Source of the DNA: Elgaria multicarinata webbii
Taxonomy: Eukaryota > Chordata > Lepidosauria > Squamata > Anguidae
Reading direction: 5' to 3'
Assembly: GCF_023053635.1 (NCBI RefSeq)
Contig: NC_086175.1
Location: forward strand, 121,842,740-121,906,739
DNA: 64,000 nucleotides
The notes beneath the pieces were generated by a model. The model saw nothing but the letters and a program-made list of their open reading frames with translations. It was not told the origin of the DNA and did no database searches. A program made the translations under genes and the position numbers. Below are positions 25,563-36,321 of the stretch, piece after piece (the stretch's first letter is position 1; every line of letters starts with the position of its first letter).

Positions 25563-25711
25563 GGATAGTGCTTCTCGGCTGGCAGATTCTTAGCCGCTTC
25601 CAAAATGTCGTTGAAAACAGTATCTTTTTGCAAGTACAGTCAATATGTTTCAATGCTGCCTTGATATCCAGATGTTGCTGCTGCAGCAGTGATGTTACAG
25701 GTTTAAGATAT

Positions 25712-26943
25712 CATAGAATCACTCCAGCAATTCATGGAGCGAGAATTGCCAGATGTACAAGCTGTGTTTAGAAAAGGCAGAGGAACTAGAGACCAAATTG
25801 CCAATATCCGCTGGATAATGGAGAAAGCCAGGGAGTTCCAGAAAAACATCTATTTCTGTTTTATTGACTATTCTAAAGCCTTTGACTGTGTGGATCATAA
25901 CAAACTGTGGCAAGTTCTTGGTGGTATGAGGATACCACGTCATCTTGTCTGCCTCCTGAGGAATCTGTATAACGAACAAGTAGCAACAGTAAGAACAAAC
26001 CACGGAACAACGGACTGGTTTAAGATTGGGAAAGGAGTACGGCAGGGTTGTATACTTTCACCTTACCTATTCAACTTGTATGCAGAACACATTATGCGAC
26101 GTGCTGGGCTTGACGAATCCAAGGCTGGAGTTAAAATTGCAGGAAGAAACATTAACAATCTCAGATATGCAGATGACACCACTTTGATGGCTGAAAGCGA
26201 GGAGGAGCTGAGGAGCCTTATGACAAAGGTGAAAGAAGAAAGTGCAAAAGCTGGGTTACAGTTAAACCTCAAAAAAACCAAGATTATGGCAACCAGCTTG
26301 ATTGATAACTGGCAAATAGAGGGAGAAAACGTGGAGGCAGTGACAGACTTTGTATTTCTGGGCGCAAAGATTACTGCAGACACTGACTGCAGCCAGGAAA
26401 TTAGAAGACGTTTACTTCTTGGGAGGAGAGCAATGACAAATCTAGATAAAATAGTTAAGAGCAGAGACACCACACTGACAACAAAGGTCCGCATAGTTAA
26501 AGCAATGGTATTCCCCGTAGTAACCTATGGCTGCGAGAGCTGGACCATAAGGAAAGCTGAGCGAAGGAAGATAGATGCTTTTGAACTGTGGTGTTGGAGG
26601 AAAATGCTGAGAGTGCCTTGGACTGCAAGAAGATCAAACCAGTCCATACTCCAGGAAATAAAGCCAGACTGCTCACTTGAGGGAATGGTATTAAAGGCAA
26701 AACTGAAGTACTCTGGCCATATAATGAGAAGACAGGACACCCTGGAGAAGAGGCTGATGCTAGGGAAAGTGGAAGGCAAAAGGAAGAGGGGCCGACCAAG
26801 GGCGAGATGGATGGATGATATTCTGGAGGTGACAGACTTGACCTTGTGGGAGCTAGGGGTGGCAACAGCCGACAGAAAGCTCTGGCGTGGGCTGGTCCAT
26901 GTAGTCACGAAGAGTTGGAAGCGACTGAACGAATAAACAACAA
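25712..26943 (+). mobile_element. BovB (RTE) LINE with open RT frame
   Basis: A 400-codon frame at 25734-26936 is open throughout and covers the BovB reverse transcriptase and C-terminal part: MERELPDVQAVFRKGRGTRD, YFCFIDYSKAFDCVDHNKLW, GVRQGCILSPYLFNLYAEHI, and the catalytic YADD at 26165-26176 (LRYADDTTLMAESEEEL). It ends in GRPRARWMDDILEV and KSWKRLNE. The endonuclease domain is missing (5' truncation at ~25712). The 3' end 'gcgactgaacgaataaacaa' is intact. RTE/BovB elements are known for spread between squamates and other animals. The antisense ORFs here are shadows. Confidence 0.93.
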
Positions 26944-26946
26944 ACA

Positions 26947-27155
26947 AGGGGCCTATAAGGCCATCGAGTCCAACCCCCTGCTCAATGCAAGAATGCACCT
27001 TAAAGCATACTTGACAGATGGCTGTCCAGCTGCACCTTGAAGGCCTCTAGTGAGCCCACAACCTCCCCAGATAATTGGTTTCATTGCCGTACTGCTCTAA
27101 CAAGAAGTTTTACCTCATGTCCAGGTGGAATCTGGCTTCCTTTAACTTGAGCCCC
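26947..27155 (-). mobile_element. CR1 LINE 3' end
   Basis: Antisense 'ggggcctataaggccatcga', 'ccagctgcaccttgaaggcc' and the LPREVV-equivalent region. It abuts the BovB 3' end. Bases 27156-27771 hold nothing I recognise. Confidence 0.8.
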
Positions 27156-27771
27156 CTATGCCACACCACTGCGGTCCCCCACCCCCTACAGGCCCAGCAG
27201 TCTATCATCATTATTTTTCTCACACAGAAACCTAGTTCACATCACTCCTACCATGAGAGAGAGAGAAAGAGTGAGAGAGTGTGTGTATGCAGGGGACATC
27301 ATGCCTTCCTTAAAGGTATTTCAGAGGACAACGATATGGTCTTTAAGTTGCCATGGGAACACAGTGGTTGCCTATTAACAAGTCCAAGACTCTGGCCCTG
27401 TACTCCCTCAGGGCAACCCACATTGTTAGTCCTGCTTACACAAATCTATACTAAAGCAATTATTTTGCGGTACAGAAATGCTGATTGTGTTATATCAAAT
27501 CTTTCTGATGGAATAATTCGGAGAAAAATAATTTGAGGATAACTTTTGAGTTTGCTCCTGCTTGGCTTTGAAAACATATGAGGAAAAGTTACAGAATTTG
27601 ACAGCAATCGCCACCAATAGTTCTGCCCTTGTCATTCAAAGTTAATCCATGGATAATGTACATAAGAAACACTCTTGGTTGGTTTTAAGAGGTTTGGAGT
27701 GGACATGAGAGAGGAAATGGTTCCTTACAGACACAGGGCCCAAAGTTAGTCACATGCTTAAAAGGCACTAT

Positions 27772-27966
27772 GACCCTGTTCAGATGACATGATAAGCCAT
27801 GGTGATTAAGCGTTTGAGCTAAACTTTATGGCTTAGCATGTCGTGTGAGCCATGGCTTAACATGTCATGTGAACCGTTCCTAACCATGGTGGCTACATAA
27901 CAATGGTTTAAAAGAGCTCACTAACCAGCCTAACCATGGCTTAGTGTGTTGTCTGAACAGGCCCCA
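27772..27966. mobile_element. small palindromic DNA transposon (MITE)
   Basis: Inverted ends: 'ccctgttcagatgacatgat'..'aagccatggt' on the left, and 'taaccatggcttagtgtgtt'..'gtctgaacaggcccc' on the right. 195 bp, no ORF. Related in its 'aaccatgg' words to the element at 8133. Confidence 0.65.
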
Positions 27967-28059
27967 TATGTGTTATTTTTAATGATTAAGCAGTAGGAAG
28001 AATTTCCAAATGGTATGAACTGTTTGACAGAACAACAGACTGCCTTGGGAGGCTGCAGA

Positions 28060-28090
28060 CCCTTCTTCTTCTTCTTCTTCTTCTTCTTCT

Positions 28091-28119
<29 letters not shown>
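28060..28119 (+). repeat. (TTC)n followed by T(22+)
   Basis: About 12 TTC units followed by a long T run. On the - strand it reads poly(A) then (GAA)n, as expected at the 3' end of a retrocopy placed at 28120-28444. Confidence 0.9.
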
Positions 28120-28121
<2 letters not shown>

Positions 28122-28444
28122 ACATGTCTCAGAGAACTTGAGTGTCTCTACATTAAGGGAAATCACGTTGTTTACCTGGTGCTTTTGTGCTTTCTGGTTC
28201 TTTGGCACAATTGCTATGGGCTGCACTACAAGGGAGGAGAGAGGCAACCACATGCTTTGAACTTAATACTTCCCCTCCTTTCACTTCTACTGAGACTGTT
28301 CCATCAGTGACAGCTATTACCACTTTAAAAGTGGTACTTTTCATACCAGGATTTCCAGGGATACTACAGGTGAAGTTGTGGTCGATGATGACATCATGTA
28401 ATCGACCCCAAACCTTCCATGAGTGGCCAATGATGAGCATGTAA
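28120..28444 (-). pseudogene. possible processed retrocopy of an unidentified gene
   Basis: On the - strand the stretch reads like protein for ~65 codons from 28440 (MLIIGHSWKVWGRLHDVI; then CSIPGNPGMKSTTFKVVIAV) and continues in a neighbouring frame as PIAIVPKNQKAQKHQVNN up to a poly(A) tract at 28119-28097. A coding-like stretch ending in poly(A), without introns and with a frame change, suggests a retrocopy. I do not recognise the parent gene. It could also be an unrelated LINE fragment. Bases 28461-28814 hold nothing I recognise. Confidence 0.35.
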
Positions 28445-28814
28445 TAAATTGTTCATTTAGAGGAGCCTATTATAAGCAGCGGATATTCCTGCTTCAACAG
28501 GGGGCTTGATCAGATGACTCAGTTCCTTTCCACCTCTGTGTTTTTATGATGATAACAGTGCAATCCTATGGAGTTCAATAGGTCTTTCTCTCAGATAAAT
28601 GTATATAGGATTACAGTCAAAGTCATGAATTTGGGGCATTTATGAATAGCTTGGGGAGAAAGTCCCCCCCCCCGGCCGCCTCTTATAATACAGTAACTGA
28701 GTCACCCACTTAAACTGATGGTCTGTAAAACTGTAGAGACAAAAGATAGTACTTCTTCACACAAGATAATAACTTCTTCACACAAGTTAATGAAATTCAC
28801 TGTGAGCTTAGATG

Positions 28815-29600
28815 ACTTCCCCCAAATAAATAAAAACGAAGTCAAATCATGGAGGGTAATTCTATTCAATGGTACTTCCAGGTGCAAAGATAGTCTACCA
28901 CTGAATATTAAATGCTACGGACTAACAGCAGAGAAAGGCCCTGAGCTAGTGGTGACTGAACAAGAAAGAAATCTTGTGGTGCTCAATGAAAATGTTGACC
29001 CAGCATACAGCCACTGTGAGAAAGACAAACTCGATGTTAGGCGTAATTGGGAAAGGAATCGAAATTAAAATGGCCAAGATGGTGCAATCCCACTTGGAAT
29101 ATTGTGTAGCGTTCTGGTCACCAAACCTAAAAAAAAAAGGATATTAAGGAAGAATTATGCATAAGGACATTGTAGAGCTGGGAAAAGGGTAACGAAAATC
29201 ATCAAGGGGCTGGAGCAATTCCCCAATGAGGAAAGGTTGCAACATCTGGGCTTGTTTAGCTTAGAAGGTGAGTAAGGGGAGAGATATGATAGAGTTGTAC
29301 AAAGATATTATAGAGCTGAAAAAAAGTGCAGAAAAGGGCAATTAAAATGATTAAGGGGCTGGAGCATCTCCCCTACAAGGGAAGGTTATATCAACTGGGA
29401 TTGTTTAGCTTGGAGAAGAGGAGACTAAGAGGAGACATGATAGAGGTGTACAAAATTATGCATGCTATAGAGAATGTGGACAGGGAGAAGGAAGGACTTC
29501 TTCACACAGTGCAAGAGTTAAACTATGGAATTCACTACCACAAGATGGAGTCATGGCTACTGATTGGATGGCTTTAAAAGGAAATACTTTAAATTACTTG
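28815..29600 (+). mobile_element. CR1/L3-like LINE, old copy with an internal duplication
   Basis: Bases 29326-29475 encode [20 protein letters not shown] then [20 protein letters not shown], the conserved CR1 C-terminal region, followed by ENVDREK. Bases 29160-29305 carry a second, more decayed copy of the same region ('atcaaggggctggagcaatt', 'ggcttgtttagcttagaagg'). The upstream part (28815-29070) is the region before it. Subfamily resembles the copy at 58350. Confidence 0.75.
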
Positions 29601-29647
29601 TGATTAACTTCAGTCCTATGGATTTCACTGTGTCCACTCCAAGCATG

Positions 29648-29759
29648 ACTATTTATTTATTTATTTATTTATTACATTTCTATACCGCCCAATAGCCAGA
29701 GCTCTCTGGGCGGTTCACAAAAATTAAAAACATTCAAAGTATAAAACCATACTATAAAA
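29648..29759 (-). mobile_element. L2-like LINE 3' end, left half (split by Helitron)
   Basis: Antisense (TTTA)n and 'taccgcccaatagccagagc', 'gggcggttcacaaaaattaa'. It resumes at 32460 after the Helitron ('acaatataaaagctcaacca', compare 14720-14745). Confidence 0.88.
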
Positions 29760-32459
29760 TCTATATAAATAAAAATGTAAATGTTCGTTCGAAACAGACG
29801 TTATATCTCCGAAAGTTCTTCACAGATTGCTTTGAAATTTTGACACAACGTTGCATTCGAATATGTGAGCATTGATATGCAACTATGTTCTATATGGGGA
29901 CAAAAGTTTGTCTTAAAATCGAAGAAATAGGCCTCCTCAAAACCAGTCCTGCTGATCACTGTGACATTGCCAACCAGTAGGCCAATCCACTGCCTCTGCC
30001 TTCTCTCTTATTTGCATGTTCTCTCACAATTGGCTGAGTGAATATAGATGTCACACCTGTGACAGTTACACATTCTGAAGAAAGGTAACTGCCAGGAGTT
30101 TCCGCTAACCTCCTCACCGTAAAAACATCCTTTTTTAAAAACCAAACAATTTGCTTTACTTCATCCAAATAATGCCTCACAGAAGATCACACTTAGGTCG
30201 TCGTACTCGCAGAGTGGAAGCACTGTGACGAGAAATTGCAAATCAGACTGAGGAAGAACGGGCATCAGCAAACGAGAAAAAAAGAAAAAGAATGCCTCAA
30301 ATACGTGCCAAGGAACCAGGCAAGCAACGTTCAGCCAGACTTGAAGATGCACGATTGCGAGCACAGCAATCGCGTTCTACAGCTTCAGATCAAGTCAACG
30401 GACAACCTGGCATATTCAAAGAAACAACGATAGGCAGACTGTACACCGTGCATCCCAATCAAGATGAATGCTTCTTTCTTCGCATGCTGTTGGTAAATGT
30501 GCCCGGTCCAACGTCTTTCCATCAATTGAGAATTGTCAACGGCGTTACACATGCCACTTTCCGCTGTGCATGTCAAGCTCTGAATTTATTGGAGAACGAC
30601 CGACACTGGGATGTATACATTAATGACGCGTGCAACACGTCACATCCAAATCAAATTCGTGCATTGTTTGCAATCATATTGACCGCCTGCTCTCCTTCAT
30701 CTCCAACAGAGTTATGGGAGAAATATAAATCGGACATGGCTGAAGATATTCTCCGTCGAATACGCAAAGAAAATTCAAATATAAACATGGATTTCACACC
30801 AGAAATCTACAACGAAGCGTTGATAATGATTGAAGATTTGTGCTTAGATATCGCAAACAAAGTTCTCAATCAATTGGGAATGCCATCACCGAATCGAACC
30901 GTTGCTGCTTCGTTCGATGTAGAATTGCATCGTGAACAAAATTACAACACGGATGATCTTTTGTCGTATGTGCAATCAAATATTCCTAAGCTAACGCTTG
31001 AGCAAAAACGCATTTACGATCAAATAATGAAAACCATCAATAACGGGATTGGAGAAATCTTCTTCTTAGATGCGCCAGGAGGAACTGGTAAAACGTTCCT
31101 AATTAGATTGATTCTGGCAGCAATTCGATCCCAAAATGACATAGCCTTAGCTCTTGCGTCGTCCGGAATAGCTGTGACATTGCTACCTGGTGGAAGAACT
31201 GCTCATTCTGCTTTGAAATTGCCATTAAACATACAATTCATTGAAACTCCCAAGTGCAACATTTCCAAAGCATCCGGCATGGGAAAAATATTACAAAAAT
31301 GCAAACTTATTGTTTGGGATGAATGCACGGCACACAAAAAATCACTCGAGGCTCTTGATAGATCATTGCAAGATTTGCGTGGAAACATCAGACCATTTGG
31401 GAACACATTAATATTGCTTGCAGGAGATTTCAGGCAAACATTACCTGTAATTCCTCGATCGACACCAGCGGACGAAATAAATGCTTGCCTGAAATACTCT
31501 ACTTTGTGGCGACACGTAAAGACGTTAAAATTAACTACAAATATGCGTGTCCAGCTGTAAAACGATCGATCAGCTGAGATATTCTCACGTCAATTGCTGG
31601 AAATTGGGAACGGAAAGGTGCCGGTTGATCTGACCTCAGGACGAATTTTATTACCTCATAACTTCTGTAATTTAGTGACGTCAAAAGAAGAATTGGTTGA
31701 AAAAGTATTTCCAAATATTCAAACCAATTATAAGAATCACGATTGGCTGAGTGAACGAGCTATTCTTGCGGCCAAGAACAAAAACGTCTACGAACTTATT
31801 ATTATTCAATCTAACAATATTATTCAATCTAACATTCAAAGCGAGGCAGTCACATACAAGTCCATCGACACTGTTGTGGAAGCAGATGAAGCGGTTAATT
31901 ATCCAACAGAATTTTTGAATCCACTCGATATGCCAGGGATGCCACCGCACGTACTGCAATTGAAAATCGGCATGCCAATTATCATGTTGCGAAATATCAA
32001 CCAGCCAAAACTTTGCAATGGCACGTGGCTTGCAGTAAAAAAATTACTAAGCAACGTCATAGAAGGAACAATCTTGACAGGACCTTTCAAAGGTGAAGAT
32101 GTCCTCATTCCTCGCATTCCTATGATTCCAACAGATATGCCATTTCAATTTAAGAGATTGCAATTCCCCATTCGATTGGCGTTTGCAATCACCATCAACA
32201 AAGCTCAGGGCCAATCTTTAGAATTGTGCGGTTTAGATCTAGACACAGATTGCTTCTCACATGGACAATTATATGTTGCGTGTTCTAGAGTCGGCAAACC
32301 AGACAATCTCTATATCTACACAGACAATGGAACAACTAAAAATATTGTATATCCGCAAGCATTGTGAAATTAAACATATTAGAAACATCCACTTTGTCTT
32401 TTCTTTCTTTTCAATTTAACCAGACTGAGCCACAGCAACGCGTGGCAGGGTACAGCTAG
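29760..32459 (+). mobile_element. Helitron, 2.7 kb, both ends present
   Basis: The 5' end is TCTATATAAATAAAAATG and the 3' end is ...GGGTACAGCTAG, inserted between A (29759) and T (32460) without target duplication, as Helitrons do. A short hairpin (GCCAC/GTGGC around AGCAACGC) lies just before the CTAG end at 32429-32446. The host site is an antisense L2 tail, which continues on both sides. The 'gcaacgcgtggcagggtaca' terminus resembles Helitron families known from bats, lizards and insects, some of which have spread horizontally. The element is about half the length of autonomous Helitrons. Confidence 0.93.
30172..32367 (+). CDS. Helitron helicase ORF without Rep domain (two in-frame stops)
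   Basis: Read from ATG 30172 the frame is 732 codons long with two in-frame stops, TGA at 30226 and TAA at 31558; each differs from a sense codon by C to T. The N-terminus (MPHRRSHLGRRTRR, then repeated R-rich heptads to ~30400) is that of Helitron proteins. It then jumps at once to the region before the helicase (IGRLYTVHPNQDECFFLRML), so the HUH Rep nuclease region is absent. The PIF1-type helicase follows: Walker A APGGTGKT (31072-31095), Walker B VWDEC near 31311, AGDFRQTLPVI, and the C-terminal motifs AFAITINKAQGQSLE and GQLYVACSRVGKP near 32180-32300. It cannot make a self-sufficient transposase. Confidence 0.92.
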
Positions 32460-32580
32460 TACAATATAAAAGCTCAACCAGATAAAAACAGCAGCAATGC
32501 AAAATTACAAATTTAAAACACCAAGTTAAAATTTATTTATAGACTGTTAAAATGCTGGGAGAATAAAAAGGTCTTCAAGT
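32460..32580 (-). mobile_element. L2-like LINE 3' end, right half
   Basis: Continuation of 29648-29759: 'acaatataaaagctcaacca' and on to 'aataaaaaggtcttcaagtt', which matches the KTFLF coding end antisense. Confidence 0.8.
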
Positions 32581-32837
32581 TTGATGATGATGATGACGAT
32601 GATTTTTAAGAACACACACAAACATTTGCTTTATTTTTTCCAGTCGAATCACTGGACAAGACACTGATTCATTGCTTTAAAAGGAAAAAAAAATCACGCT
32701 AGTCTGTACATGAAGGGTGACTGTGCCTATTGTCCTCTGCCTAGTGTCTATTGACACAATTATTTAAACTAAAACCATCAGTGCTTGTGGAGCTGCGTTC
32801 CTGAAGAAAGGAACCCTTTACAGTCTGTTCTAAGACA

Positions 32838-32950
32838 GTGTTCCTTAGCTGGGCAATCGCCAGATGTGCTTCCTGGATTACAACCCCATCATCCCCAGAC
32901 ACACTGGGGCCTGTAGTCCAATATGTCCGGCGGTCACCCAGTTGGGGGAA
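32838..32950. repeat. short palindromic repeat ('acaaccccatcatc' family)
   Basis: Arms 'cctggattacaaccccatca' and, inverted, 'gcctgtagtccaatatgtcc', ending 'cagttgggggaag'. Same family as 6452. Confidence 0.6.
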
Positions 32951-34017
32951 GCTGCCGATAACAATGTATCCCTTCCCAATGCGGAGAGGAAGTTAGATGA
33001 AGAAAACGGAACACGAACGAGAATTCAGGCTGCAATCCTATAGACACGTCCATGGTGGGATTAAGCGCTACTGAATACTGTGAGAGTTACTTGCAAGTAA
33101 CCGTCTATATTGTGAATAAAAGAAGTTGATGCTTCTTTTATTCACAGTGATCCATATTGATTGTTTGTTAGAATGCTACTTAATGGGCTAAAGTATAAAG
33201 CCAGTAGAATAGGCATCTTGTTGTGACTAACTCATTTTTGTGATGACTAAATTCTTCTTTCATGTTGACAAGCACATATTATATGTGAACTGTGCCACTA
33301 TAAATGGATGTAATAGGGCTCCCCCCACCCCTCAAACTGGCATATTGCCGTGTTCAAGAGGTCTCACTTTAGCCCATTACAATAGATATTGCTTCTTCCT
33401 TCCACACTGTTTGGTTGTTAAGTGGTGAACAGAGGCAAAGCCATTGTTCAAACCTAAAATGTCAAATCCTATTTGTTTAAATCTATGTCTTTACTTGCTC
33501 CATTTCTATATCACCCAATAGAAGCCACCCAGACAGCAGCAGAATGAGAAAAATCCAGGTGAGCTGTATTAGATTTGGTTTCAGAAGAACAGTAGGCAGT
33601 CGGGTGTGAATTCGCCCAGAGCCATATGTTGTATATAATGCAGCGATTAACGGCATAAGTACGTTGATTTGGTAGAGCAGCTGGCAAACTTTAGCATTTT
33701 AAAGTTGATTCTCATAGCTGTAGTCACATACAAAGTAGCTGAAGAGATCTGTGAAACCTTCACTCCTTAAACACGGGATGGCATGAAGAAAGTAAACCTA
33801 AAGAGTAGGCAATGGGCGAAAGAGGGGCGCTAAGTGTTTATATTGCATGGAAAATGAAAAATATCTAAACTGTAAATAACAACAACAAAAAAGGAAACAA
33901 TAAAGCTATACTGGATCTGACAGAAGGCCTATCAAGTCCAGCCTTAGAAGAATCTGTTTTCTTTGTGGCTCTTTAGGCTGCATTATTGCATTAGAGTATG
34001 TTGTTTATTTTCAATTA
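32951..34017. other. unassigned sequence with two perfect palindromes
   Basis: GTTACTTGCAAGTAAC (33086-33101) is a perfect 16-bp palindrome. Ten bases on, TGTGAATAAAAGAAG (33111-33125) pairs perfectly with CTTCTTTTATTCACA (33132-33146) over a 6-base loop. The remainder shows no exon or repeat I recognise. Confidence 0.6.
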
Positions 34018-34018
34018 T

Positions 34019-34301
34019 GGGCAAATCTACACACAGTCTTCGGGGCGCCCTGAAGGCGCTTCAGGGCGCCCCGAAACTCCTAGCTCTCCAACCCAGGTGG
34101 CTCTTTCGCCGGCAGCAGGAGGCCAGCGGGGAGTTGGGCTCGGCGGCAAGGACTCACCTGCGAAGCCGCCAAGCCCTGGGAACTTTTCGCCACCGCCTCC
34201 GCCTCTTCCTCCGTCTCTTCTGAACAGGTAGCTACACTAGGAGTTTCGGGGCACCCTGAAGCGCCTTCAGGGCACCCCGAAGACTGTATGTAGATTTGGC
34301 C
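34019..34301. mobile_element. foldback element with hairpins inside its arms
   Basis: Terminal inverted repeats of ~64 bp: left 'ggcaaatctacacacagtct' and right, inverted, 'agactgtatgtagatttggc'. Each arm holds its own palindrome: left 34039-34075 pairs TTCGGGGCGCCCTGAAG with CTTCAGGGCGCCCCGAA around GCG; the right counterpart lies at 34244-34281. The inside is GC-rich and CpG-rich. No ORF. Likely a non-autonomous DNA transposon. Confidence 0.75.
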
Positions 34302-34449
34302 AAGGTTCTGTATTTAAAAGACTTCTGTATGAGTTTTGATAAATATGAATATTGTTTATTATCTGTCTCTTTTGTATTGTGTTTTGTTGCACTGCTTGGT
34401 TTTGTGGAATAAGTTTTAATGAGTGTTGATTATTATACAAAGGGTTATT

Positions 34450-34690
34450 CAGGATTTCATAAGAACATAAGAAGTGCCATGCTGGATCAAACCAAGGGTC
34501 CATCTAGTCCAGCACTCTGTTCACACTGTGGCCAACCAGATGTCGACCAGGGACCAACAAAGCAGGACATGGTGCAACAGCACCCTCCCACCCATGTTCT
34601 CCAGCAACTGGTGCACACAGGCTTACTGTCTCGAATACTGGAGTTAGCACACATCGTGTTTGTTTTTGTTGTAGAGGTACCCTTGTGATA
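34450..34690 (-). mobile_element. CR1-type LINE 3' end (second subfamily)
   Basis: Antisense 'cataagaacataagaagtgc', 'gtccatctagtccagcactc', 'caccctcccacccatgttct'. Same end as 48545 (antisense) and 58350 (sense). Confidence 0.8.
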
Positions 34691-34855
34691 GTTTTCTTTT
34701 ATACCGTAAACATGCCAGGCTGGGAATAAATTACATCACAATTGTGAATAAATAAATAAATAAATTGTGAATAAATGCTAAACAATTGTGTTTAGGCACT
34801 TGGCGGATTCCTCTTCCAGTCTGCATGGTGTTTTGGTGCCTTCCCTCCTCATTTT

Positions 34856-35012
34856 TTTTTTATTATTATTGCATTTATATCCCACCTTTTTTCCTCCAAG
34901 GAACCCAAGGCAGCCTACATAATCCTCCTCCTCTCCATCTTATCCTCATAACAACAAGCCTGTGAGGTAGGTTCGACTGAGAGTCTGTGACTGGCCCAAA
35001 GTCACCCAATGG
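34856..35012 (-). repeat. tRNA-derived SINE, partial
   Basis: Antisense 'tgcatttatatcccaccttt', 'aacaacaagcctgtgaggta', 'ggcccaaagtcacccaatgg', matching the tail and core of the SINE at 15853. The tRNA head is absent; the piece joins directly to LTR-related sequence at ~35013. Confidence 0.75.
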
Positions 35013-35445
35013 GTTTAGGAACTTTCCTCTGGGCTAAAATTTGGCTAACTAATCAAGACAGTTGTCCTTTCAACAAAAGGGATGGTCTTTTCCCTGAGTC
35101 CCTTAACTTCAAAGAGGATTCTTCTGAAGAAGCCTTTGGCGAGAAGTTAGCTGAGCTGCCTTCTTTTAGCTCTGCCTGTTTGAATCTGCGACGGACTCTG
35201 GGATCGGACAACTCTGAAGTCTGCTGAGTTCCCACAGATTGTGAGCTGTTAACGTTTTCACTAATAAGATCTGGTGAAGATTCATCCCTGGCTGGTAAGG
35301 AGCTTAGAAGAACCTCCTCCCCCACTTCCTGTGTAGGCTGGGACGTTTCTAGTCCTGTTTCTTCTGGTTCAGAATCTGATTCTGATTGATAGCTTGAAAC
35401 TCCTTCCCCCACATTAGGGGGAACAGGCCTGAATTGATCATGACA
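35013..35445 (-). mobile_element. LTR fragment, same family as 38169-38709
   Basis: Reads on the - strand from TGTCATGATC (35445). It aligns through its length with the solo LTR at 38169-38709: 'aggaactttcc', 'gacagttgtcctttcaa', 'cagaatctgattctgattga'. Fossil; only part of the LTR is present. Confidence 0.65.
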
Positions 35446-36321
35446 AAATTAGAGCATTATCTTGTCTTTAAAAATAAAAAAAACTTCATCTCAGTGGCTC
35501 TGATTTAATGGGGTCATTGTGGTGACTGATAAGTAAATTATATAATTCATGAATTCCTGCTTTGTTGAATTTCTTTTCACTCAAAAGTCTCTTGGCCTGT
35601 TCAAGACACATTAGAAATCTTTAAGGATTCACAATAGCTCTTATAATTTTGTCCAGCTTTCTCCATTACTGTGATTGCTCAAAATTGTAATTTGTCACTA
35701 GCCACCCTAGACATATCTTGCGGGAGAGATTGTCTAAATCTGTCCACATAATTTCAACACTTTGCAATACTGGCCTGGTTATTTTCACTTAAACTCCACT
35801 ACATCATCTCCTCGATCTCCTTATTTGTATGCCAGAGCTTCTGGAATGGATTGGGATGGGGTGAATATTGCAAGGTCATCTGCAAGTTATTGGAAGGGGG
35901 AATGTTAATTCATGGGGATTTTGACCAGAGCTAGCCTTAAGATTTTTATAGCCTACAATATGGTCTTCCTGTGATTTTTCCTTTTGCTCTTCCCCTTCCT
36001 TTCCCCCACCCTCTGACCATTTCACCCTCTGACCATTGCTGAGCCCATGTGTTCACTCTCTTGCTCCTACCAGTGTACTAGAACACAAAATGGACTGAAC
36101 AAACTCTTTTGAAAAACTCTACACTGTACCTGCATTGTATATGCAAGAATATTTGTGAGTAAAACTGTTTTCTTTCCTTTACTTACCATCTCTTTTATTG
36201 TTCTGTGTGCATGTGGGACTGATAAAAACACATTTTGTTTTGTCTTTTTGTTTTTCTCTCTCTACTAATTGCCTTTCTAACAAGAGGCATCATTACTAAT
36301 TAATCCCATCAGGTTCTAATA
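35446..36321. other. unassigned sequence
   Basis: AT-rich, no repeat family, exon or tandem array recognised. Confidence 0.4.

Noticed and set aside
25734-26936. 400-codon ORF as a host gene
   Set aside because: It is BovB RT (YADD, GVRQGCILSP, KRLNE end).
35053-35412. Ser/Glu-rich 119-codon ORF (and its 105-codon relative at 38388-38705)
   Set aside because: Both lie within copies of the same LTR; treated as LTR sequence, not as a gene.
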